This document shows, in pieces, positions 1 through 8,205 of a stretch of DNA of 64,000 nucleotides. How positions within the stretch are numbered: the first letter of the stretch is position 1; every line of letters starts with the position of its first letter. The stretch is from Crocinitomicaceae bacterium. GTDB lineage: Bacteria; Bacteroidota; Bacteroidia; Flavobacteriales_D; Crocinitomicaceae. The stretch is from positions 1 through 64,000 of the forward strand of contig JACJYW010000014.1 of NCBI GenBank assembly GCA_020635955.1. Reading direction: 5' to 3'. The notes below the pieces were generated by a model. That model was not told where the DNA came from, did not search any database, and saw only the letters and a program-made list of their open reading frames with translations. A program made the translations under genes and the position numbers.

Positions 1-1
1 G

Positions 2-45
2 TGATGTGGTGATGTGGTGATGTGGTGATGTGGTGATGTGGTGAT
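2..45. repeat. Short tandem repeat, 8-bp unit TGATGTGG
   Basis: Five exact copies of TGATGTGG followed by a partial copy (TGAT) open the window, so the array may continue to the left. It lies downstream of the minus-strand mannose-1-phosphate guanylyltransferase gene. The following bases to 148 hold no gene but carry loosely repeated CACATTRAC words (for example around 113-118 and 138-152), so the whole 1-148 stretch is simple-sequence intergenic DNA. No function can be read from it. Confidence 0.85.
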
Positions 46-148
46 TAAAAGATATTACCGGAGGAAATACAATCATCAGTTATCCTGAACATTTATTTCA
101 TCCATTGATCAGCACATTGACAGATTTGCAAATTTTCACATTAACACA

Positions 149-1213
149 TTAACCATTTCCATCTGCAATTGCTGAATAATCCTTGATCTTTTGTTCGTCA
201 ATTTTACGGATCACCATGATGGTATTATTGGCTTCTACAACGATATAGTCATCTAATCCCTGTAATACTACTTTTTTTCCATTTGGAACATTCACTATAC
301 AGTTTTTGCTCTCAAAAAGGTGTACCTGATCTCCTATCACAGCATTTCCATGTTCATCTTGTTTAAGATGTGTATACAAAGATCCCCAGGTTCCAAGGTC
401 TGACCATCCAAAATCTGCTAATACAACTGAGATATTATCAGATGGCTCAAGCACGGCATAATCAATAGAAATACTTTCAGAAGCTTCAAATGCTGCATTT
501 ACAAATGCTTGTTCATCAGCCGTATTGTAATCATTCCCCTTGGTACAAAATAATTGGTCTATCTCAGGTTTGAACTGTTGAAGGGCATTGATCACTGTTG
601 AAGCTTTCCAAATAAAGATTCCTGAATTCCAGTAGTAATCACCACTTGAAACGAATTTAACCGCCATGTCGTGATTCGGTTTCTCCGTGAATTTTATCAC
701 TTCTTTGACCGTTCCTAAAGTAGTATCATTCGATCCATCAAAATGGATATATCCATAACCGGTATCAGGTCTTGAAGGTTTAATTCCCAAGGTCACTATA
801 CGATCTTTTTGAGCTGTTCTAATAGCCGTTTGAATGATCTCAACAAAATTCTCTTCGTTCAGAATCAAGTGATCTGAAGGTGCCACGATCAAATTGGCAT
901 TTTGATTCAGTGCGTGGATCTTGTGGGCAGCATAAGCAATACAAGGAGCGGTGTTTTTACGCATTGGTTCAGTCAGGATCTGTTCATATGGTAGGCCCGT
1001 TTGTTCATGAACCAGATCAGCATAATCTGCATTTGTCATGACGTAGATCTGATCAGCAGGTGCAATTCTCTTTAACCTATCTGTTGTCATTTGGATCAGG
1101 GTTTTTCCTGTTCCTAAAACATCAAGGAACTGCTTAGGCATAGATTCCTGGCTCATTGGCCAAAATCTAGATCCAATCCCTCCTGCCATTATTACTCCAA
1201 AGTTGTTATTCAT
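149..1213 (-). CDS. manC: Mannose-1-phosphate guanylyltransferase
   Basis: Makes GDP-mannose from mannose-1-phosphate and GTP for surface polysaccharide or glycoprotein synthesis in the cytoplasm. The nucleotide-binding signature GGIGSRFWP lies at residues 11-19, followed by TEPMRKNTAP (81-90), APSDH (111-115), GYGYI (152-156), FTEKP (175-179) and WNSGIF (195-200). At 354 residues it is the short form; the C-terminal phosphomannose isomerase domain of bifunctional enzymes is absent. The start ATG is 41 bases downstream of the preceding minus-strand gene, with an AAATTCCAAA-type repeat in that gap, so transcription may read through from upstream. Family assignment is secure; which glycan it feeds is not visible here. 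Confidence 0.93.
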   Translation of the reverse strand: MNNNFGVIMAGGIGSRFWPMSQESMPKQFLDVLGTGKTLIQMTTDRLKRIAPADQIYVMTNADYADLVHEQTGLPYEQILTEPMRKNTAPCIAYAAHKIHALNQNANLIVAPSDHLILNEENFVEIIQTAIRTAQKDRIVTLGIKPSRPDTGYGYIHFDGSNDTTLGTVKEVIKFTEKPNHDMAVKFVSSGDYYWNSGIFIWKASTVINALQQFKPEIDQLFCTKGNDYNTADEQAFVNAAFEASESISIDYAVLEPSDNISVVLADFGWSDLGTWGSLYTHLKQDEHGNAVIGDQVHLFESKNCIVNVPNGKKVVLQGLDDYIVVEANNTIMVIRKIDEQKIKDYSAIADGNG

Positions 1214-1221
1214 ACTTCAAT

Positions 1222-1253
1222 AAATCCCAAATTATAAATCTTAAATTCCAAAA
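1222..1253. repeat. 3' flank repeats of four-helix-bundle gene (AAATTCCAAA type)
   Basis: Two related A/T-rich words, AAATCCCAAATT (1222-1233) and AAATTCCAAAA (1243-1253), lie immediately beyond the stop of the four-helix-bundle gene and before the manC start. They are the inverted counterpart of the pair at 1638-1668. The short cassette 1222-1668 is therefore bracketed by inverted repeat pairs. Confidence 0.7.
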
Positions 1254-1607
1254 TTAACAGTCTACTTTTTTAATTATTGCCGAAAGTATCTTTCGAATTT
1301 CCTGACCTTCCTGGATTAACTTATCAAGTTCGACAACATTATTAATTTGGTTGGCTTCTTTAATAAGTCTTAACCAATAAACTGATTCTTTAGCTTCTTT
1401 CCTGCTAATCTTAACCCTATGTAGAAAATCCTTTTGACTTAAACCTTCATTTGCTTCAATGTAATTGGCCCCTACAGAACCTGATGAACGAACAAGTTGC
1501 TTAGAGTCTTCAACCATACCAATTGTTGGTTTCAAAGTTTGCACAAAAATCCTAACGTCTTTAGCAAATTGAAAAGTTCTTTCTTCCAGATCATATCCTT
1601 TCGACAT
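1254..1607 (-). CDS. Four-helix bundle protein (S23/IVP family)
   Basis: A 117-residue, largely alpha-helical protein of the family first found as the open reading frame inside 23S rRNA intervening sequences, also related to the accessory protein Avd of diversity-generating retroelements. The conserved core SSGSVGANYIEA is at residues 41-52 and EAKESVYWLRLI at 71-82. There is no rRNA gene or reverse transcriptase nearby, so this is a free-standing copy. It sits between two inverted pairs of AAATTCCAAA-like repeats, and the repeat on its 5' side supplies the last codons and stop of the upstream SprT-like gene. Molecular function is unknown; the family identification is good. Confidence 0.88.
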   Translation of the reverse strand: MSKGYDLEERTFQFAKDVRIFVQTLKPTIGMVEDSKQLVRSSGSVGANYIEANEGLSQKDFLHRVKISRKEAKESVYWLRLIKEANQINNVVELDKLIQEGQEIRKILSAIIKKVDC

Positions 1608-1637
1608 CTTATTAATTTTTCTCCTCCAGTATTGCGC

Positions 1638-1668
1638 TTGGAATTTGGTGCTTTTTATTTGGAATTTA
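1638..1668. repeat. 5' flank repeats of four-helix-bundle gene (TTTGGAATTT type)
   Basis: Two words, TTGGAATTTGG (1638-1648) and ATTTGGAATTTA (1657-1668), lie upstream of the four-helix-bundle gene in the opposite orientation to the pair at 1222-1253. Read on the minus strand, the outer copy encodes the C-terminal LNSK and stop of the SprT-like protein, so the coding sequence runs into the repeat. Confidence 0.7.
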
Positions 1669-2284
1669 ACAATTGATCAATTTCTGCAAGTCCTAAGACC
1701 CTGTACATTCTGCCGGTACCGTACTCTCTGCATTCGAATCTCTTTCTTAGGCGTTTTCCTAAAATGAAAACTTTTCCTTTGATCTCAAACATATCCCCCT
1801 CATTCAAATGCTCTACTAAGATACCGCGATTTTTGTCATAGCGCCTCAACACTCTGTAAAGTTTGTCATCTGAACAAGATGCTGCTTTAGCACTTCTTAG
1901 ATAATTATTTACCGCCATGGTGACATCAGTAGGTAATATGTCTTTTTCCATTATGGGCTGGAACAAGATCCTGAATTCTTCCTTCCACTCATACCCATGG
2001 GATTGCACCCTGTTTCCATACTTCTCAAAAGTGGTTAAATGTGCCATCTCGTGGATCGTAGTAATGAGAAAAGCATAGGTGTTAAGATTACCATTTACTG
2101 ATATTCTGTGTGGCTTACCTTCCCAGGGTTGACGATAATCTCCCAATTTGGTTTTACGTGCTTTACTCACTGTAAAATGCACTACTTTTTCAACCAAAAA
2201 CTGAGCAACATAAAATTCTGATCCGTGCGGCAGAAATGGGCGCAGGGTTTCACCAAACTTAACGATCTTAACCTCCTTCTCCAC
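1655..2284 (-). CDS. SprT-like zinc metalloprotease domain protein
   Basis: A 209-residue protein with the zinc-protease signature HEMAH at residues 78-82 and a further histidine (H96, in SHGYEW) placed as the third ligand expected for SprT-like domains, a fold shared with the DNA-protein crosslink protease Spartan. The C-terminal half has no recognised motif. The start is GTG, overlapping the TAG stop of the upstream gene (TAGTG), which implies translational coupling. Its last codons are provided by an AAATTCCAAA-type repeat. The substrate is unknown. Confidence 0.82.
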   Translation of the reverse strand: MEKEVKIVKFGETLRPFLPHGSEFYVAQFLVEKVVHFTVSKARKTKLGDYRQPWEGKPHRISVNGNLNTYAFLITTIHEMAHLTTFEKYGNRVQSHGYEWKEEFRILFQPIMEKDILPTDVTMAVNNYLRSAKAASCSDDKLYRVLRRYDKNRGILVEHLNEGDMFEIKGKVFILGKRLRKRFECREYGTGRMYRVLGLAEIDQLLNSK

Positions 2285-3201
2285 TATAATTTTGCCTCTT
2301 TGATCAACTCCTGCAAGGCTTTATTCTTTTCGATTGCACCTAAATAATAACGCTTCTCTTTATTGGCGTGAATACTTGCTAAAGTCAATTGTCGGATGAG
2401 CTCGTTATTTTGCTCATTATTGAGCAAATAAAGGAATTGAAACAGGTCAACCTGGCCAAATGAATATCGTAACTCGTTGAATTTTGGATAGTGATTGTCC
2501 CGATAATAATCCTCCAGCCAATTCAAATAAGAACCGAAGCTGTAATAGTCTGACAGTTGTGACTCGATCTCAGTGGTATTCATAAAAGAAGAGGTGTTTT
2601 GCGCCATCAACCCCTTATATCCTGTTGTGTGCTGGAATACTGATTTGGTTTCATCCACGTAATAGGCATATCCATCAATTTTTGATTTAACCGAATCGGT
2701 AATTTCTTCTGAAAACCAGTTGAACTTATTTTCTACGCTTTTTACTATTGCTTTATTCAACCAAAATCCTGAAGTATCTAAAAACCACCCATTTCTTTCA
2801 GCTATGATTTGAATGGTGTCACCCTGTGCAAAGTTTCCTGCTGCTTCAAAATCGAAGCCCGGTCCTATCTTTCCGGGAGAAGCATGTCTTAATGTACCGA
2901 ACGAATGGAACTCAGAATTCTGTCTTTTTAATAGATACTGGAGGATAAAATCACATCCTTCAGCTCTTAATGAATCGTGATGATATGCCACTTCGTAATT
3001 CTTCAGATCCTGCTCAAGATCAGCTTTTACGATCTCCATGTAATGTTCCTTCAGTTTTTTAACCTGATTTGAATCCCTTACATCATCAATGTATAATGCT
3101 ATGGCAAAACCAAGTACAAAAATGCTCAGCTCAATAGCCTTATCTATAAGCCATTTACGATCAAAGTTGAATCGTTTCTTTTTTTTGGTTTGCTCAGCCA
3201 T
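2284..3201 (-). CDS. Membrane-anchored protein, DUF6090-like
   Basis: A 305-residue protein with a basic N-terminus, then a single hydrophobic helix (about residues 20-42, ELSIFVLGFAIALYI) followed by a long, charged, mostly helical segment. A membrane helix followed by a conserved acidic/asparagine turn and helical region resembles DUF6090-type proteins common in Bacteroidota, but similarity is judged by eye only. It is the first gene of a coupled pair with the SprT-like protease gene. It is divergent from dnaG, with about 100 bases between the starts. Function unknown. Confidence 0.55.
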   Translation of the reverse strand: MAEQTKKKKRFNFDRKWLIDKAIELSIFVLGFAIALYIDDVRDSNQVKKLKEHYMEIVKADLEQDLKNYEVAYHHDSLRAEGCDFILQYLLKRQNSEFHSFGTLRHASPGKIGPGFDFEAAGNFAQGDTIQIIAERNGWFLDTSGFWLNKAIVKSVENKFNWFSEEITDSVKSKIDGYAYYVDETKSVFQHTTGYKGLMAQNTSSFMNTTEIESQLSDYYSFGSYLNWLEDYYRDNHYPKFNELRYSFGQVDLFQFLYLLNNEQNNELIRQLTLASIHANKEKRYYLGAIEKNKALQELIKEAKL

Positions 3202-3292
3202 TAACTATGAATGAAGCATAAACTTAGTAAAAAGGCATAGAAAAAAGGGAGACGAGTTTTCAACAACCTACGTCATGCTGAGCGATTTACAT

Positions 3293-3300
3293 TAACTTTG
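3293..3300 (+). promoter_or_regulatory. -7 promoter element of dnaG (TAACTTTG)
   Basis: An exact match to the Bacteroidota -7 consensus TAnnTTTG ends only five bases before the GTG start at 3306. Transcription would be expected to begin at or within a few bases of the start codon, so the mRNA may be leaderless. No convincing TTG -33 box is seen at the usual distance. Confidence 0.5.
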
Positions 3301-3305
3301 ATATA

Positions 3306-5300
3306 GTGATTCCAAAAAGGACCATAGATGAGATCTTTCAAACAGCTCGTGTAGAAGAGGTGATTGGTGATTTTGTGCAACTAAAAAAATCCGGTTCTAA
3401 TTTCAAGGCCAGAAGTCCATTCGTGGATGAAAAAACGCCTTCTTTTATGGTGTCTCCTGCCAAACAGATCTGGAAATGTTTCAGTTCGGGAAAAGGAGGA
3501 AATGTGGTTTCATTTTTAATGGAACATGAGCATTTTACCTATGTTGAAGCCTTAAAATGGTTAGCCAGTAAATACAATATTGAGATACAGGAAGAGCGAG
3601 AGCGAACACCTGAAGAAGAAGCCGCTTTTTCTGAACGTGAGAATCTCAGTATAATCAACGAATTTGCTCGCGACCACTTTGTATATAATCTTCACAATAA
3701 TGAACAGGGTAAAGCCATTGGATTATCTTATTTTATTGAAAGAGGTTTCAGGGAAGATATCATTGAAAAATTTCAATTAGGATATTGTCTTGATGAAGGA
3801 GATGCTTTTACTAAAGCTGCGCTGGGCAAGAAATATAAATTAGATTTTCTTGAAAAAGCAGGATTGACCAAAACCAAAGAGGATAGGTCATTTGATTTCT
3901 TCAGAGGAAGGGTCATGTTCCCGATTCACTCAGTTGCTGGAAAGGTACTGGGGTTTGGTGGTAGAACATTAAGGGCGGATAAGAAAATTGCAAAATACTT
4001 CAACTCGCCTGAGAGTGAGCTTTACAATAAATCCAAGATCCTTTATGGACTTTATTTTGCCAAGAACAGCATCATCAAACATGACAGATGCTTTCTGGTA
4101 GAAGGATATACAGATGTGATCTCATTGCATCAGGCCGGAATTGAAAATGTTGTAGCTTCTTCAGGAACTGCCCTCACAGAAGACCAGATCAAGTTGATCA
4201 AAAGATATACTGAGAATATTACTATTCTTTATGATGGTGATTCTGCCGGTATTAGAGCTTCGTTCAGAGGGATTGATATGATCCTTGAACAAGGGATGAA
4301 CGTGAAGGTAGTCTTATTTCCGGATGGAGAAGATCCTGATTCCTTTGCAAAAAAGTCAACTACTACTGAGTTAAATGATTACATCAATGCTAATTCGAAA
4401 GATTTCGTTGTTTTCAAAACCAACATTCTCTTAAAAGAAGCAGGTGATGACCCTATACAAAAAGCCAATTTGATCCGTGATATTGTTGAATCGATCGCCA
4501 AGATCCCGGATGCCATTAAAAGACAGGTTTATACCAGAGAATGTTCTTCCATGTTCGGCATGGACGAGCAATTATTGATCAATGAGCTTAGTAAGTATAG
4601 AAAAAATGAGATTGCCAATAAATTTGGTGCTCCTGAGATACATGAAATTGAGCCTCCATTTATTCATGTCGAGCAAGCTGATCATACGAAAGAAAACCTG
4701 GAGATTCTCAGTCGAATTGAAGCTCAGGAATATGATATTATTCGCATCCTATTGAACTATGGAGTTTACATGGTGGCAACTGAACATGTTGAAACGGATG
4801 AGGAAGGTGAAGAAGAGGTGGTAAACGTAGAAGTTTCAGTGATCGAATTGATCATTGGAGAAATTGAACGTGATGAACTCTACTTTGATGAAGATATTCT
4901 GAAAAAGATCTATGATGAGTTCAAAGCCGGACTTGACAGAGGGGAGCTATTATCCGATAATTATTTCCTTCGACATGCTGATCCGGAAATGCAAAAAGCA
5001 GCCGTGGATATCATCACCAACAGATATGAGATCTCACCTAATTGGGTAGTGAAAAAAGTATATACCACTTCTGAACTGGAAAAATTAGAACTAGCCGTAA
5101 AGCAATCTATTTACTCCTATAAAACAGCTAAGATCAGAAAAGAAAAAGACCTAATACAAAAAGAGATCGAACGATTAAATGCTGAGGATATTGATGCTCA
5201 CATTGATGAGATCATGACCTTACTGGCACAACAAAAAAAGTTAGATGTTGTCATTGGTAAACTAACAAATAATGATAGTTTAGGACGCGTTATCCACTAG
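3306..5300 (+). CDS. dnaG: DNA primase DnaG
   Basis: Synthesises RNA primers for replication. The protein of 664 residues has an N-terminal CHC2-type domain (about 1-100), the catalytic core with the TOPRIM motif EGYTD (about 266-270) and DGD (about 310-312), and a helical C-terminal DnaB-interaction region. In the zinc-finger region the usual Cys-x2-His...Cys-x2-Cys ligands read S37, V40, C58, S61, so three of four ligands are missing although the surrounding DEKTPSF and SGKGG motifs are intact. Similar loss is, from memory, common in Flavobacteriia. Translation starts at GTG, five bases after a -7 box. The stop is two bases before the MscS gene, so the two are probably co-transcribed and coupled. 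Confidence 0.96.
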   Translation: MIPKRTIDEIFQTARVEEVIGDFVQLKKSGSNFKARSPFVDEKTPSFMVSPAKQIWKCFSSGKGGNVVSFLMEHEHFTYVEALKWLASKYNIEIQEERERTPEEEAAFSERENLSIINEFARDHFVYNLHNNEQGKAIGLSYFIERGFREDIIEKFQLGYCLDEGDAFTKAALGKKYKLDFLEKAGLTKTKEDRSFDFFRGRVMFPIHSVAGKVLGFGGRTLRADKKIAKYFNSPESELYNKSKILYGLYFAKNSIIKHDRCFLVEGYTDVISLHQAGIENVVASSGTALTEDQIKLIKRYTENITILYDGDSAGIRASFRGIDMILEQGMNVKVVLFPDGEDPDSFAKKSTTTELNDYINANSKDFVVFKTNILLKEAGDDPIQKANLIRDIVESIAKIPDAIKRQVYTRECSSMFGMDEQLLINELSKYRKNEIANKFGAPEIHEIEPPFIHVEQADHTKENLEILSRIEAQEYDIIRILLNYGVYMVATEHVETDEEGEEEVVNVEVSVIELIIGEIERDELYFDEDILKKIYDEFKAGLDRGELLSDNYFLRHADPEMQKAAVDIITNRYEISPNWVVKKVYTTSELEKLELAVKQSIYSYKTAKIRKEKDLIQKEIERLNAEDIDAHIDEIMTLLAQQKKLDVVIGKLTNNDSLGRVIH

Positions 5301-5302
5301 TT

Positions 5303-6481
5303 ATGGAGTATTTGAAAGAATTATTTTTCTATCCGCTTTTTACGCAAGATGATTTTACACTTGCTCCTATCAATCTTATCATTTTTATAGGTTTATTCCT
5401 GTTTGGTAAGCTGGTGATCAAATACCTTAAAAAACTATTCAAATCCAAAGAGCTTGTAGATAAAAAATTTACGGTTGAAGGAAAAGAGATTCCACTGTGG
5501 AGGTTGATCAAACAGCTGGTTTGGTTAGGGATCTTTTTTATTGGAATAAAAACTTTTGAGGTAAACAATCCGGAATTGAAATCTTCTAAAATTTTGGAAT
5601 ATGAATTTATTCGTTTTAAAGATTTTCATGTAGCGGTCTATCATTTATTTGTAGCCTTATTCATAGTCTTCTTTAGTCGAATTGCCCTAGCTTCTGTAAG
5701 AATTTACCTACAAGGAAGATTAAAACGAAGAGGTGAGGTAGATGAAGGCAGCATGTACGTATACCTTCAGCTTACTAAATATGTGATTATTGTACTGGCC
5801 ATCATATTCATGCTGCGAAGCATGGGGGTTGACCTGGATCTTTTTATCACATCTATGGCCTTCTTATTGGTAGGTCTTGGTTTGGGGTTACAGGATATTT
5901 TCAAAGACTTTTTTGCAGGACTTTTATTGTTATTCGAAGGTTCTATCATGGTTGGTGATATCGTTGAGATCGATCGTCCAAAAGAAGAGAATTTTGTGGC
6001 TCGAATTGTAGAGATCAATCTACGTACTTCTAAGGTAGAAACCAGAGATGGTAAAGTGCTTATCGTTCCCAATTCAAATCTTTCGTTCCAGCCAGTAAAT
6101 AACTGGACCTCCGGTAAGCATGCTACACGATTCAACATCATACTAACCGTAGATTATGGTTCTGATTTGGAACAAGTGAAACGCATCATGATAGATTGTG
6201 CCAAACAACATCCTAAAGTGCTAAAATCAAAGGATGTTTTTGTGCGATTGAGAGATTTTGCGAATAATGGATACGAGCTGGATGTCGTTTTTTGGGCGAA
6301 TCAAAGCTTTTATATTGATATCCATAAGAGTGAGATCCGTTTTGCGATCGATAAAGAATTTAGAAAAAATGGTATAGGATATCCATATCCTCAAATGGAT
6401 GTTCACATGATCCCTACTTCCCCGAAAGCAGCCCATAATCCAACAGGTTCGGAAGAAGAAAATGACTCCTTAGAAGCTTAA
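5303..6481 (+). CDS. MscS-family small-conductance mechanosensitive channel
   Basis: An inner-membrane channel that opens under membrane tension to release solutes during hypo-osmotic shock. The 392-residue protein has an extra N-terminal transmembrane segment (about 20-40), further helices near 70-90, 108-130 and 150-172, and the glycine/alanine-rich pore helix around residues 185-212 (GLGLGLQDIF, then FFAGLLLLFEG). The beta domain follows, containing the VPNS motif typical of MscS. The acidic C-terminus (EEENDSLEA) is variable in the family. The ATG lies two bases after the dnaG stop, so it is very likely the second gene of a dnaG operon. Confidence 0.9.
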   Translation: MEYLKELFFYPLFTQDDFTLAPINLIIFIGLFLFGKLVIKYLKKLFKSKELVDKKFTVEGKEIPLWRLIKQLVWLGIFFIGIKTFEVNNPELKSSKILEYEFIRFKDFHVAVYHLFVALFIVFFSRIALASVRIYLQGRLKRRGEVDEGSMYVYLQLTKYVIIVLAIIFMLRSMGVDLDLFITSMAFLLVGLGLGLQDIFKDFFAGLLLLFEGSIMVGDIVEIDRPKEENFVARIVEINLRTSKVETRDGKVLIVPNSNLSFQPVNNWTSGKHATRFNIILTVDYGSDLEQVKRIMIDCAKQHPKVLKSKDVFVRLRDFANNGYELDVVFWANQSFYIDIHKSEIRFAIDKEFRKNGIGYPYPQMDVHMIPTSPKAAHNPTGSEEENDSLEA

Positions 6482-6551
6482 GTAAGCGCTTTTATTACGG
6501 CTGGTTGGCAATTCTTTTTATATTTAAGTCACAAACTTAAATGCAAGCTCT

Positions 6552-8105
6552 ATGGTAAGAACGATATTCGTCATTTCTGCACTATTCATCTCAGCCGGAA
6601 TAACCGCTCTAGGTTATTTTATAAACTGGAATTGGATGTATCTATTTGTATTCTTTGGACCTCTAATTTTATTGGGGCTTCGAGATATGACACAAAGCAA
6701 ACATGCTATTAAAAAGAACTTTCCGGTGATTGGAAACCTGCGTTATTTCTTTGAAAGCATATCTCCTGAGATACAGCAGTATTTTGTTGAAAGAAGAACG
6801 GATGGTGCTCCTATCGATAAAAACAAAAGAGCCATTATTTACCAAAGGTCAAAAAACCTGGGAGCTACACATCCTTTTGGAACAGAGTTAAATGTTTATG
6901 AAGAAGGATATGAGTTTGTAACGCATTCATTGTACCCTAAACATATAGAAGAAGAACCACGTGTTTTAATTGGTGAAGGACAATGCGCTAAACCATATTC
7001 AGCATCATTATATAACATTTCTGCAATGTCCTTTGGTTCGTTGTCAAAGAATGCTGTAATGTCTTTGAATCGTGGAGCTAAAAAAGGAAATTTCTATCAT
7101 AATACCGGTGAAGGAGGTTTATCTCCTTACCATCTTCAGGGAGGTGATGTCACCTGGCAAATTGGTACTGGTTATTTCGGATGTAGAACTCCTGAAGGTA
7201 CTTTTTCAGAACAAATGTTCACTGAGAATGCTACCAAACCAGAGGTGAAAATGATCGAAGTAAAACTTTCACAAGGTGCAAAACCAGGACATGGTGGAGT
7301 ACTTCCGGGAAAGAAGAATACCCCTGAAATTGCCAAGATCAGAGGAGTTGTTGCCGGAACAACCGTTTTATCACCTCCTTCTCACTCTGCTTTTTCTGAC
7401 CCTCAGGGCTTATTGAAGTTCTGTGATCGTTTAAGAGAATTGTCCGGAGGAAAACCTGTTGGATTTAAGCTTTGTATTGGTAAGGTGGAAGAATTCGAAG
7501 ATATCTGCAAAGCAATGGTGGAAACAGGTTCAAGACCAGATTTCATTTCTATTGATGGTGGTGAAGGTGGAACTGGAGCTGCTCCATTAGAGTTTGCAAA
7601 CCACGTTGGGTTACCGCTTTATGTTGGATTAGTGATGGCCGATACTTTATTAAAGAAATACGGTTTGCGCGACAAGATCAAAGTTATTGCATCAGGAAAA
7701 GTATTTTCTGGATTTGACATTTTAAAAGCCATTTCATTAGGCGCAGACCTTACACAATCTGCCAGAGCATTTATGTTGTCTATAGGATGTATTCACGCTC
7801 AATTATGTAACACTAATACTTGCCCGGTTGGAGTTGCTACTCAAGATAAAAGATTGATGAAAGGGTTAAATGTTGAAGATAAGTATGTACGTGCGTACAA
7901 CTATCATCATAATACCCTTCATGCATTCATGGAATTAATGGGAGCAACCGGTGCTTCTAACACTTCTGAATTAAGTGCTGACAATATCAAACGTATGGCT
8001 GAAGATGGAGATGTTTGGACTTATACCGAGATCATTAAATCTTGGCATATGATTGCCAAACTAACCGGAGAAACGGCTAGTGCAAAAGCAGGAGTTGCGA
8101 AATAA
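6552..8105 (+). CDS. FMN-binding glutamate synthase family protein
   Basis: A 517-residue protein corresponding to the FMN and Fe-S central/synthase domain of glutamate synthase but without the N-terminal glutamine amidotransferase domain. Two hydrophobic helices (about residues 4-22 and 26-43) anchor it to the membrane. The barrel motifs GEGGLSPYH, KPGHGG, SIDGGEGGTGAAP are present, and cysteines C413, C419 and C424 match the three ligands of the 3Fe-4S cluster. Such stand-alone proteins are common in Bacteroidota; without an amidotransferase they cannot use glutamine themselves, and the physiological reaction is uncertain. The transcript ends at a strong hairpin 26 bases after the stop. Confidence 0.88.
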   Translation: MVRTIFVISALFISAGITALGYFINWNWMYLFVFFGPLILLGLRDMTQSKHAIKKNFPVIGNLRYFFESISPEIQQYFVERRTDGAPIDKNKRAIIYQRSKNLGATHPFGTELNVYEEGYEFVTHSLYPKHIEEEPRVLIGEGQCAKPYSASLYNISAMSFGSLSKNAVMSLNRGAKKGNFYHNTGEGGLSPYHLQGGDVTWQIGTGYFGCRTPEGTFSEQMFTENATKPEVKMIEVKLSQGAKPGHGGVLPGKKNTPEIAKIRGVVAGTTVLSPPSHSAFSDPQGLLKFCDRLRELSGGKPVGFKLCIGKVEEFEDICKAMVETGSRPDFISIDGGEGGTGAAPLEFANHVGLPLYVGLVMADTLLKKYGLRDKIKVIASGKVFSGFDILKAISLGADLTQSARAFMLSIGCIHAQLCNTNTCPVGVATQDKRLMKGLNVEDKYVRAYNYHHNTLHAFMELMGATGASNTSELSADNIKRMAEDGDVWTYTEIIKSWHMIAKLTGETASAKAGVAK

Positions 8106-8130
8106 TTGCAACAATTAAAACAAAATTAAA

Positions 8131-8166
8131 ACCCAACTATACAATCAATTTATAGTTGGGTTTTTT
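8131..8166 (+). terminator. Rho-independent terminator
   Basis: Perfect 11-bp stem ACCCAACTATA (8131-8141) / TATAGTTGGGT (8151-8161) with a 9-base loop, followed by a T tract to 8166. It lies just after the glutamate-synthase-like gene and before the aquaporin gene. Confidence 0.92.
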
Positions 8167-8205
8167 GTTTTCAGGAAGTATTCATTTGTTTAATTTCGTC
8201 TTCAA

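Noticed and set aside
2..45. Short direct repeats at the window start as a CRISPR array
   Set aside because: The unit is only 8 bp and there are no spacers; it is a simple tandem repeat.
1254..1607. Part of a diversity-generating retroelement (Avd-like protein)
   Set aside because: No reverse transcriptase, template repeat or variable-repeat target gene is present nearby.
3269..3284. CGTCATGCTGAGCG ahead of dnaG as a third copy of the dispersed repeat
   Set aside because: Only a short word with no inverted partner and no match to the ends of the two palindromic elements.
5767..6141. Antisense frame of 124 codons inside the MscS gene
   Set aside because: Fully overlaps a well-supported gene; composition and lack of motif show it to be a shadow frame.
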